Of a stretch of DNA of 64,000 bases, positions 31,820-42,400 are shown piece by piece. Below the pieces are notes generated by a model that made no database searches, was not told where the DNA came from, and worked only from the letters and a program-made list of their open reading frames with translations. Location of the stretch: the NCBI GenBank assembly GCA_963995505.1, contig OZ023182.1, forward strand, positions 2,805,001-2,869,000, given 5' to 3'. Position numbers and translations under genes: made by a program. Numbering within the stretch: the stretch's first letter is position 1; the number at the start of each line of letters is the position of its first letter. This DNA is from Hypericum androsaemum. Lineage: Eukaryota > Streptophyta > Magnoliopsida > Malpighiales > Hypericaceae.

Positions 31820-34800
31820 AAATTGACATAATTATCTATCTTGGGCCAAGGCTACCAGGATGACCCTGAATACCAAAGGTATGCTGGGTTATGTCACTGG
31901 CAAAATTCTTTCTCCTACTGAGAAAGAGGGTGATGAGTTTAATGTGTGAGAAGCAAATGACCACTTGGTTATTAAGCTGATTCATAGTGCCCTGGAGCCC
32001 AAAGTTTATGATATATTTGCTCATGCAAATACATTTAAAGAACTCTGGAATTCTCTCCAGAGGATGTATGGCAACCAGAAAAACCTATTCAGGGTCTATG
32101 AGCTCAAGAAAAAACTTGCTGAAAGCAAGCAAGAGGGCTCCTATATTGAGCACCTGGGAAAATTCCAGCAGTTGTGAAATGAGTTAGCCATTTACAGGCC
32201 TCCTACTTCTGACTTTATCATAATTCAAAAAAGAGTTGAGCAAGACAAGATACTTGATCATCTTGCCTCACTCAAGCCTGAATTTGAAGGATTAATTGAT
32301 CAAATTCTCACCTCTACTGATCTCCCATCCTTTGAAGATGCTAGTGCCAGGATTCAACAAGAGGAGGCCAGAAAGAAGGTCATGGTCAGCAACAAGGGGA
32401 AGGAAGAACATACTGATGCAAGTGTATTCTACTCCCAGCAGAACAGAGGGGCACCCAACAATAGAGGAAACTCCAAGGGAAGAGGAGGAAAGTCCAATCC
32501 TAGAGGAGCCAACCTCTATTGTCAAAATTGCAAAAAGAGTGGCCACACACAAGATAAATGCTAGTTTTTGTACCCTCATCTAAGGCCACAAAAGCAACCA
32601 ACTGCTAATATCACCACGGGTGCCTCTCAAGAAGTTCACTCCCATGGAAATCAGCTCAAAGATCCACCCAAGCAGGTGAATAACACTAACTCTGCTGTTG
32701 ATTTAATTGTTCAACAAGTGCTTCAACAACTCAGCAAGAACTCTAGCTTGATGTTAAACACCAACATCAGCTGTCAAAAAGTAGAAAAGCATCCCTCCTC
32801 TTCTCAGAGTGATCAGGGTAAAAATTTGGCTATCACCTACTCTGTTTTCAAAGAAGACACTAGCCAATGGATTATAGATTCTGGTGCTAGTCATCATATG
32901 ACTTTTGACAAAAATGACTTGTCAAAATTCAACAACAATACCTCTGTTTTTAATATTTCTGTGGCTAATGGTGAAAAACTTTCCATTTTTGGCCTTGGCT
33001 ACAAGGCATATATCAATCAAAACAAATTTTCTAAAATCTTTCTAATCAACAATTTGATTGTCAAGCTTATGTCAGTTAGTAAAATAACCAAAGAGCTTGG
33101 TTGTAGAGTCATTTTTTATCCTGATCATGTTCTATTTCAGGACATGAGAACAGGGAATTTAATTGGTAAAGGAAGATTACACAATGAACTGTATGTGGTT
33201 GATGATGAGACTCCCTTGGTTGCATCCACTAAAAGTGATCAAGTTACTTTGAGTGCATCCACTCAAGGAAACCCAGAAGCCTGGCATTTTAGACTAGGTC
33301 ACCCTCTGATCTAGTCCTAAGTAAATTTTTGGGATGTAAACAGTCCATTTCTAAAGACTGCTCCAATTGTATTTTGGCCAAAGCCACCAGAAATGTATTT
33401 TCCATTTCAACAACTGAATACAACGAGCTTTTTGATCTTATACACTCTGACTTATGAACTTCTTCAAACTTATCCTATGATGGTTTCAAATATTTCATTT
33501 TACAAAAACAACTTGGTTGTTTCTCCTTAAAAATAAAACTGAAGTCCTTGACAAGTTTGAAGAGTTCAGGAAAATGGTTTGTAATCAGTTCAACAAGAAC
33601 ATTAAAGTTCTCAGAACTGACAATGGAACTGAATATTTGAATCTTTCAAAACTCCTCAAAGAGTTAGGTATTATTCATCAAAAATCTTGCACCTACACTC
33701 TTCAGCAGAATGGAGTGGCTGAGAGGAAGAATAGGCACTTACTAGAGGTTGCTAGAGCCATCAGATTTTAAATGAATATCCCTAAAACCTATTGGTCAGA
33801 TGCCATTCTCACCTCTTGTTACCTCATAAATATAACTCCTAGCAAGGGTTTAATATTTAAAACTCCCTTAGAGATTCTCCTTCAAAGGTATCACCTCAAA
33901 ACCTTTGGATGTGTGTGCTTCTCACTTATTCCCAGTAACAAGAGAGACAGACATGATCCCAAAGCTGAGAAATGCATTTTTTTAGGTTACTCTTCAGTCA
34001 CTAAGGGCTACAAATATTTTAATCCAAAGACTAAGCAAAAGTTCCTAACTAGGGACATAACCTTTATTGAAAACCAAGCCTATTATGAGCATAAACTGCC
34101 TGCAGAGTACCCAGATGAGTTTCAGGGGGAGAAAGTGAATGAAACTAAAGACATCAGCATGATTGAGGTTTCCTATCAAGATATCTACCCTGAAGATGTC
34201 ACAATTGAAAGTCCCAGAGCTGAAGAGACTGCAAACATTAAAGATCACTCACTAAATGAAGGTGGAACTGATGAAACTGAAGAAAATAGGTTACCTCCCT
34301 CACTCTCTCCTCTAGTTTATCAGAGGAATAACAAGATGCCAAGAAGGAGATTTGGGATGGCCCCTGCTCCACAGAGCAACTCTGAGAGGCAACTCACTGA
34401 GTCAGAGCCATCAGAACAAGAGAGATGGGTAAGGAGATCTGTGAGGGTAAAGAAGCAGTCAACTACAAATGATATAATGTAAAATTGTATCCAATGGACA
34501 AGTATGTCTCTTTCAACTCTATCTCTAAATCTTATCACCGCTTTTTAAGCAAGATAGATTCTGGAAATGAACCAAAAACCTATAAAGAGGCTATAAAATC
34601 CAAAGTTTGGCAAACTACAATGGCTGAGGAGCTTGCTGCCATTGAAAGAAATAACACTTGGACTCCTACTAATCTTCCCTCAGGTAAGAAAACTGTAAGT
34701 AGCAAGTGGTTGTTGAAAGTTAAGTACAACAATGATGGTACCATTGAAAGGCACAAGGCTAGGTTAGTGGCTAGAGGTTTTACTCAAACCCCTGGCATAG

Positions 34801-36053
34801 ACTATTCTGAGACTTTTGCACCTGTAGCAAAAATGAACACCATTAGAGTGCTCATCTCTACTGCTGCAAACTCTAATTGGCCACTTTATCATATGGATGT
34901 AAAGAATGCATTTCTCCAAGGTGACTTGGAGGAAAAAATCCTTATGGAACCTCCTGAGAGACATCCTATGATTAATTTGGGAAAAGTATGCAAACTCAGA
35001 AAGGCCATTTATGGTATAAAACAGTCTCCTAGAACCTGGTATCACAGACTGAGCAAAGAGCTTATGTCCCTTGGATTTAAGAAATGCCATGCTGACAATA
35101 CCTTATTCACCATTGAAAATTCTAGAGGAAATGTTGTCATATGCATGTATGTTAATGATATCATAATCACTGGTAGAAATCTCAGAGGAATTGAGCAAGT
35201 TAAGCTTGTCCTGAAAGGAAAATTTGACATAAAAGATCTTGGCAAGCTCAAGTACTTTCTAGGCATAGAATTTACCTATTCCGAATAGGGCATACACATG
35301 TGTCAAAGAAAGTACGTGATGGACTTGCTCAAGGAAACTAAGAAGCTAGAAGCTGCCCTAACTGACACACCTCTCAAGTTTGGTACAAAATTCTCACTCT
35401 CTGAAGGTAATCTTCTGTCCAAAATCCATAGTTTTCAAAGACTTGTTGGTAAGCTGATCTACTTGAGTATCACTAGGCCTGAAATATCCTATGCTATCAG
35501 TCTAATCAGTCAAGCTATGCATAAGCCTAGGACTAGTCATGTTCTTATTGCTGAAAGGATTCTTCACTACCTCAAGTCTAGTCCATGTTTGGGTTTAATG
35601 ATGAGGAAGGATGGACACATGAAGATTTCAGCCTTTTCTGATGCCAGCTATGCTTATGCTCCTAGCAGTAGATCCACAAGTGGATTCTGCTCCTTTGTTG
35701 GAGGGAACTTAGTCACTTGGAAAAGCAAAAAATAGGTAGTAGTCTCTAGATCTTCAGCAGAAGCTGAGTACAGAGCTATGGCTCTTACTGCCTGTGAGTT
35801 AGCCTGGCTAAAGCAATTGGTTTCTGAGCTTGAATTTCCTCAAAATGAACCTATGTTCATGTTTTGTGATAACCAATCTACTATATATATTGCTGCTAAT
35901 CCTTTGTTTCATGAAAGGACTAAACATATTGAGGTTAATTGTCAATATGTAAGGGAAAATGTTCTTAGCAAAGTCATTGCTACCCCCTATCTCTGCAGTA
36001 ACGAACAAACTGCTGATATCTTCACTAAAGCTCTCAATCCTAGTCATTTTTAA
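31820..36053 (+). pseudogene. Broken copia polyprotein region
   Basis: Domains in order: gag (31820-32564) ending in a CCHC knuckle (CQNCKKSGHTQDKC); aspartic protease with DSGASHH (~32878); integrase zinc/catalytic part (~33270-33900, including ERKNRHLLEVARA); reverse transcriptase (34485-35288, active-site box reads YVNDI where YVDD is usual); RNase H (35298-36053, SSAEAEYRAM and the ADIFTKAL end). Internal stops are TGA 31947-31949, TGA 32175-32177, TAG 32562-32564, TGA 33455-33457, TAA 33769-33771, TAG 35286-35288 and TAG 35733-35735. Frame shifts occur near 33302 and 34482, and there is a small deletion near 33500. It cannot make an active polyprotein. Confidence 0.9.
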
Positions 36054-36412
36054 TAATTGTCCAACAAGGTGGGATTGTATAATCTCTACAAGCCCAACTT
36101 GAGGGGGAGTGTTGAATAACTTGAGCTATTATTGTGCTTATTGAACTTAAGTGTTATTGCAGGTACTTCAGGAGTTATTGCAAACCTCCTGAGTTCCCCT
36201 GCTGCAGGCCTTATTCTGCAGTTGTTGCAAGAAGTCAGGATGAAGGATGATGTTCATCCTTATCAGTTGTTGTTTCTTGTGTCCTGAATCACTCTGGTTC
36301 CATTCTGATTCCTAGTTCGGTTCTAGTCCAGTTAGATTGTACCTAGTGATTAATTTTCTAATCATTATTCAAAAGGAGAACTAGTTGTTGCTTTTGCAAC
36401 GGCTAGCAGGCT

Positions 36413-37245
36413 TAGGGCTGAGCAAAGGCACCAGACCAGACCGAACTGTGACTGGATAGGAAAAATCAGAACCGAAAAATAAGAAAAAAGTAGAACCAGA
36501 CTGGACCGGACTTGGCTTCAACCCGAACTGTAACCGGACCAGAATTTTCGGTTTAAACTGGACCGGACCAAGAAAAAACCAAAAATAATGTTGGCATGTT
36601 ACAAATTTCAAATTCACAAAATACAAATTACAATGATTCAAGTTTTAACAAACACGGAATCCAATCTTTCTTTGCACAATCACAAATCGGAAATTTCAAC
36701 CAAAGAACCAAACCCAGAAGAACAATTTCAGTATACCAAATCAGAAGAACACCACGGAATCCGAACAAACCCAATTACCCAAATAAGGAACACCAGAACA
36801 CCATGGACAAGGACAATCCAGGGGTTGTCGAGTGTCGCCTACTCGCCAAACAATAAAAATTCGAGCAATCAGTTATTAAAAATACCACGGATCACGGTTA
36901 CATACTTAAATCCTTAATAAAAATATTAATTTAAAAAAATCCCAAATTTTAAAACTCTAATTTATTTTCGGAATATAGAAAACTGAATACAAACAAGGAA
37001 CAAGGTGGCCTCGGACTCGGGAGAGATGCCGGAGTGTGGTGGTGGCTGAGAGGCGGCCTCCCCTCGCTCGGTCTCCGACGCAACGCTCCCTCCTGGATTT
37101 CCCTCCCTGATGGCAGTCTCCCCTCGCTCGGTCTTGACTCTCGCTCTCTCGCTAGTCGCCTCGCGGTTTCCATCAGGAACAAACAACCCAAACGACCAAC
37201 TTCTTTGTGGACGGTGGACTCGTGGCCATGGTGTTGTTTCTTTTT

Positions 37246-37276
<31 letters not shown>

Positions 37277-37533
37277 CTGTGGCGTGACAGTAAGTGTGAG
37301 AGAGAACTATTAGAACTTAGGTGTTGGTGTGTTGCTTATATAGTTGGTAAATTTCTGGTCCGGTCCTGGTTTTTTCAGTTCTGTGTGGAAAAACCCAGAC
37401 CCGAACTGAAAACCAAATTTCTCACATATGCGAAACCGGACTGGACCGTTTTTCCTTTTGGTTCGGTCTGGTCTGATTTTTTTGGTCCAATTTGGTTTGG
37501 TTTTATAGTTTTCGGGTTTTTTGCTCACCCCTA
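36413..37533. mobile_element. hAT-family non-autonomous element, 1.12 kb
   Basis: Termini TAGGGCTGAGCAAA and TTTGCTCACCCCTA are inverted repeats of the usual hAT form. A perfect 8-bp duplication AGCAGGCT lies at 36405-36412 and 37534-37541. Subterminal regions are rich in GGACCGGA and related short motifs, likely transposase-binding sites. The centre (~37010-37280) is GC-rich with a (GA)n run at 37249-37276. No transposase. Confidence 0.92.
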
Positions 37534-37804
37534 AGCAGGCTGTCAAATCAGGATTTGGATTCAGGGAGGACTACATAAAAAGCATCCCCATGGTATGGAC
37601 TAAATATGGGCCTTTAGATTTGATCAAAATTTTTTTTATAAATCTGATGGTCAGAATCTGTTGAGGGTATTTTCGAGTTTTTACCCAAACATACTCATTA
37701 GGGTTCCACCATTTTCTTATATAAATCCCAAAAAAAAATCATCTCCCCCAAAAAAAAATCATCCCCCCTTCTTATTGACGGTCCGATACACGATATCGTC
37801 AACT

Positions 37805-38175
37805 CTCCCGCTTCTTTTTTACGGCAAAAGTAGCCTCAAGTACCCGATACACCTCTTCAACACCTTCTCCGACGACTTCCTCCACCGCCCAAGGCCGAAG
37901 TTCGCGGCACCGGAGTTTCGGGGAACCGACGGAGGAGAATAAATGGCGGGGCCCGGACTTGAGGAAGGAGAATGCCCCTCGTAGAGATCGTGACCGTGAT
38001 CGAAGATGGGCTTTATCAAGCCGTTGGAGAATATTTGGTCGGCGTCGACGAGGACGTCGTCGGGAGACCTGGAGATGGGAACGTCGAAATAGAAGTTGGT
38101 GCGGCTGTGTTCTTGGTTTGAAATTACGAGGGTGGATTTGGATTTCCGTTGGTAATTGTTTGTGAGCCAATTGTC
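37805..38175 (-). pseudogene. Captured host-gene fragment, DUF1645 / membrane-associated kinase regulator-like
   Basis: A GC-rich island within an AT-rich transposon. The minus frame reads FYFDVPISRSPDDVLVDADQ, then IFSNGLIKPIF, a Ser/Pro-rich stretch, and RWRKSSEKVLKRCIGYL. The SADxIFxNGxLxP-like core and the basic KSS.KV end resemble plant DUF1645 or MAKR-type small regulators. It has no start codon of its own near the conserved part and no full domain set, so it is a fragment. The family call is tentative. Confidence 0.5.
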
Positions 38176-38179
38176 TGAT

Positions 38180-38520
38180 ATCAATATTAAAGTAGAATGA
38201 TACCAATATTCTAGAACGATGATACCAATATTCGAAAAGAATGAAACCAATACATTCAAATGGTATACCTTTTCACTTATAATGGGATACAAATATTGGA
38301 GGAGATGAAAACCAATATCATAGTTGAATGAAACCAATATCCGGAAGATGGAAACCAATATCATAGTAGAATGAAACTAATATCATAGTAGAATGAAACC
38401 AATAACATAGAAGATGGAAACCAATATCATAGTAGAATGAAACCAATATCATAGTAGAATGAAACCAATAGCATAGAAGATGAAAACCAATATCCGAGAA
38501 AATGTAAAACCAATATTCTC
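38180..38520. repeat. AT-rich minisatellite, ~22-24-bp units
   Basis: About thirteen units of the form GAAACCAATATCATAGTAGAAT, with variants such as GATGGAAACCAATATC, lie inside the Pack-MULE-like element. Confidence 0.85.
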
Positions 38521-38875
38521 ATACTTTTATAGTTTTATTTCCATAAATTGTATTATTTTGCAGATATTTTTTTAATTATTATATTTTCTAATATTGCCCA
38601 TGTCCCTTTCAGTGGAGATTACCCCTGTCTCCACAGAATTTGAACCCGTCAAATCAGCTCGTTCCTCTTTTCTCTTTCTCTTGTAATTCACTCCTATAAA
38701 GCCTCTTAAATAAGATGAATAAAATAAGTTGGTTGAATTCATTTAATTCTTGTTCTCATCTGAACTTTCAGAAGTATAGAGAGTTATGTGAACCACTATT
38801 AAGTACAAGGTATTTATTGAACGTTATGAAATAGTAGATGAGCTTATTTGACCTTTATTCTAATAAATAACTATA

Positions 38876-39459
38876 GATTCCTATTTTATCAAATTATTCG
38901 TTTGTAATTTTATAGATAGAAAAACAAAGCTTAAATAATAAATAATTATTTTATAAATAGCAGATAGAGTCCGCCGAAATATAAATTTTGTGTTCAAATA
39001 AACTATTATATTTTCAAAGAATAATTATTAATTTATCTAATATGAAGTAATCAAAATTTTAGTGCACAGAATATATAAGCAAAGAAATACAAAATTAAGA
39101 ATGGTTATTAATTTCAATTTCAAAGTGCCGTGCTGGGCCCACTCTTTTTCACTGATTTCCAAATAATCCCAATTAACGGCAAAACCCTATCCTCAATTGA
39201 GCTACCCGCGTCAAAACCCTCACCGTACTCTCCTCGGGTTCCTACCGTTAGATTTAACAGCCTGTTTGGCGTCGGCGTTGGGGTTCTTCCTCCGTGAATC
39301 GGGAGCCAGTTCCGTCGATGCGGACCCCACCAACATAACCGTTATCGTCACCGGTACCGCAGCTAATTCCGCTGTCTCCCTTCTCTCAGTAAACTCTCAC
39401 GGTGACCGTTCCGTTTCTTTTTTGTTTTTTGTGTAGCGGTTACTTTGGATTAGGGAACG
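38876..39459. other. HBS1 upstream region
   Basis: AT-rich to about 39130, then a GC-richer leader region with TTGAG and ACCGTTA stretches leading into the HBS1 start codon. No separate gene is supported. Confidence 0.4.
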
Positions 39460-42400
39460 ATGCCTCGTAAAGTTAGCTACGGGGTGGATTACGACGACGG
39501 TTACGGGGATTACGATTACGATTACGAGTACGATGACTACGTAGACGACAAGGGTGGGTGCTCGAGTGATTTGCAGTGGAGATCTTTGTTTTGTTTCCTG
39601 AACTCGAGCTATTGATTTAACTTGCTGAACCAATGTTCTGTGCACGATCCCGGATACTAATCTGGATGCCCGTTCCTTCAGGGGAAGACGAAGCGGATTC
39701 AAAGGGAGTAACTGATAGGGCTAGCTTATGGCGCTGCTCTATATGCACTTATGACAATGAAGATAGCTTGACTGCCTGTGATATTTGCGGGGTTCTCCGG
39801 CAACCTCTCGATGACAGCAAAATCGAAAGGAATGCCGGTAAGCAGTTGCAATCTCCGTGTGTTTCTGTTTTGTTTTTTGCTTTATCGTCTCCAAATTATA
39901 CCCATCAGTGAGTGTCATTTTTTAGTTGTTAATGTTCGAGCAGATTCTCCTATTTTGCTCTTCGTGATTTTTTTTTCCTCCTCTCCTCAATTTGATTTGC
40001 ATGCTTACACTGTTGGAAACCCAAAGTTGAACACCTATTCCATGTTGATGGTTTGGGATTAGAGAATCCATGGATTCCATTTTCTCTGTTAAGGATATCT
40101 GTAAGGGGATAGCTTGTGTATTACATCATTGTTCTAAGGATTTTGATTCAAGTTGTTCCCTCCTTTATAGAGTAGATCTCTTTCATGCAGCTCTGAACCG
40201 AGCTTCTGGAGTGTCGGTATTGGCCAGGTGTCTTTTTGCATCCTCGTCGTTCCAAGTACCCCAAAATGCTGAAAAAGATCATCCGCAGATTGATGGTCTC
40301 TTGTGGGAAGGGGGCAATAATGTCTACAAGCATGTGAATTTCAAGGGAAATTTTCATCAGTTCCACAAAGCATTTTGTTCTTTTAGTCAGTCCCGCTTTG
40401 AAATAGGTGTGGGCATAATTTGGATTTAAATCTAAATAAGTCCTTTCAAATCCCATTTTCTTGGTTTTTCAAGGCCACGTGGTCAAACCACTTTGATGTA
40501 CCAGCTCATAGATAATGTTGGAGTCATTTCCCCAATATGCTTGTCAAAAATGTCTCTAGATGTCAGTGCTCTTGTGCCTAATAATCTAACCTGCTACATA
40601 TTAACAGCTCCGTTCAGGTTTGATACTCCATCTCCTGATGACCTGGTCTCTCGTGGACGGCATTCCTCTCAGAATGGCCAAAAAGGTAACCTCTAATGCT
40701 TAATTCTAGTTGACTTCAATCTGAAGTACACTAGCCATGTTGATTTTAGCTTTGTGAACTGTTGGCCATTGTGAATTGCTAGAAAAATGCTTTGGTTCGC
40801 AATTATGGTTTGTTCTTTATATATGTTCTCAGAGTCTTACGTCACACTTGCTAGCAACTGCATGTTCTGTTGGTTTGCAACTCTTGTTGGTTAGAGTTGT
40901 TGCTTCTGTCAGCAAGAAAATTTGGCAGATGATGCTATTACAATGGCTATGGAACTACTGGATAGTTTTTAAATGCTCCAATCATCGTGAACAGTGTTGA
41001 TTTTTCTAGCAAAGTAAAGTACTTATGGAACTAATGGCACAGCCATTAGTAGAATCTCCCAATATTAGTTTTCTCAGCTACTTTAGGATACACCTTGAAA
41101 GTTTTCTCAGCTGCTTTGGGATACATCTTGAAGATCGCTGTTTTTGGGATCTCCAACTCCTTAAGTATGATGATTTTGCCAGACTCTGTGCACTTTTGGT
41201 ATTCCGGATTCAGTGTTCTTTTTATCATTTTCCAATGTCATCTCGCTCTCAGTTAGATGACCAAGTCAGGCTGCATTGCCATCAGGTGGATAGCAGCTTT
41301 CAGCAATTGTGGAAATCCCTTGTTAGTTATGATTTCATTTTCCTTCATTCTGCAGCAAACCTCCAAAATGTGAAACCACCAAGAGTTTCCTCAGGTGTCA
41401 ATAATAAGGATAATGCATTAGATGTGCATTCCGACACAAAAAAGTTCAAGAACCCATCTCTGCCTTCGTTGAAAGGCAAGGAAGGTACGACATATATCTT
41501 GGCCTGTTATGTTCGTTGCTTCCTAATCTTTGTAGGAACCCAAATTCCAAAGCTAAGATAGCTTTTTGCCTTACTCTCAAATGCACATACAAATTCAGAG
41601 AAGAGCAACCGGTCAAAGGTTGGGGCTTCGGTTATACAGTCAAGTAATGAATCACCAGATAATTCATCTGTCTTGGTCCAAGGAAAAGATAGAAGTTTGG
41701 AAGGAAGCAGCTCCTCTATGGAAGGGGGGAATGGTCTTCCCAGTAGCATGAATAACAGGTCTTTATCTGATAAACCTAGAAATTCAAGTGGCAGAAGAGC
41801 CAAGTCACTGGCCGAGTATCAACCAGATAAATGGATGCTTCCTGACAGAGCTGAAGATACTCTAACTCAACTGAACCTTGCGATTGTAAGTCGGACCTCA
41901 GAGTTGACAGTTTGGGAGTAGGATCCTTTGAGCCCCTTCCCCTATCCTTTTTTTTTTTTGAGAAAGGCCCTTTCCCCTATCCTGTCTTCTCAAATTATTA
42001 ATTTATTTGCTTAATCTATTGTGCCAATGCAGGTTGGTCATGTTGATTCCGGAAAATCAACACTTTCAGGCAGATTACTATATCTCTTGGGAAGAATAAC
42101 CCAGAAGGAAATGCACAAGAATGAGAAAGAAGCCAAGATCCAGGTTGGGTTAACAAGATAAAACTTTTTTTGTGATCACATTTTAAAAGGAACCTAATGC
42201 TGATGCTCTTCTAATTCAACCAGGGCAAGGGTTCCTTTTCTTATGCCTGGGCTTTGGATGAGAGTCCCGAGGAAAGGGAGAGAGGAATAACTATGACGGT
42301 GGCTGTTGCTTATTTTGATACCAAGAGATATCATGTTGTTGTTCTTGATTCTCCAGGCCATAAAGATTTTGTTCCAAACATGATATCAGGAGCAACTCAA

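Larger units (their letters stand above)
37551..38647. mobile_element. Pack-MULE-like element, 1.1 kb, inserted in the copia 3' LTR
   Basis: A perfect 9-bp duplication GTCAAATCA lies at 37542-37550 and 38648-38656. Imperfect inverted ends are GGATTTGGATTC and, on the other strand, GGGTTCAAATTC. It contains a captured gene fragment (37805-38175, minus) and a minisatellite (38180-38520). It sits 9 bp from the end of the hAT insertion. Confidence 0.85.
31242..38770 (+). mobile_element. Ty1/copia retrotransposon with two DNA transposons nested in its 3' LTR
   Basis: The 5' LTR is 31242-31657 (416 bp; TGTTGGATAACTTGAG to GAACTTTCA). The primer-binding site TGGTATCAGAGCT is at 31658-31670. The polypurine tract TTGAGGGGGAG is at 36099-36109. 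The 3' LTR runs from 36110 to 38770 and is interrupted at 36413-37541 and 37551-38656. A perfect 5-bp target duplication GAAGT lies at 31237-31241 and 38771-38775. Over the first ~275 bp the LTRs differ at about 7% of sites by eye, mostly transitions. Gag, protease, integrase, RT and RNase H regions occur in copia order but are broken. Confidence 0.93.
36110..38770 (+). repeat. 3' LTR of the copia element, interrupted twice
   Basis: LTR sequence is at 36110-36412, 37542-37550 and 38657-38770; the rest is foreign. At 36381-36406 a 26-bp stretch bounded by CTAG is inverted relative to the 5' LTR. Confidence 0.9.
30286..38860. mobile_element. Outer TIR element (MULE-like) split by a nested copia retrotransposon
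   Basis: The left end (30286 onward, GAATAAAGATCAAATAAG) is matched in inverse orientation by the right end (38843-38860). Inverted similarity continues for about 200 bp on each side, for instance TTAAATAACACCTCG against its complement near 31220. The right arm is interrupted by the copia element (31242-38770). Without it the element is about 1.05 kb. Its interior carries a minus-strand LINE ORF1-like fragment. The AT-rich flanks hide the target duplication, so class assignment is an inference from TIR length. Confidence 0.7.

Noticed and set aside
39197..39436. 79-codon open frame upstream of HBS1 as a leader exon
   Set aside because: It ends in a stop before the HBS1 start, shows no domain, and HBS1 has a family-typical start at 39460.
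40170..40406. Alternative acceptor for the HBS1 cassette exon at TTTATAG (40170)
   Set aside because: With the phase of exon 2 this acceptor leads at once to an in-frame TAG, whereas CATGCAG at 40190 keeps the frame open.
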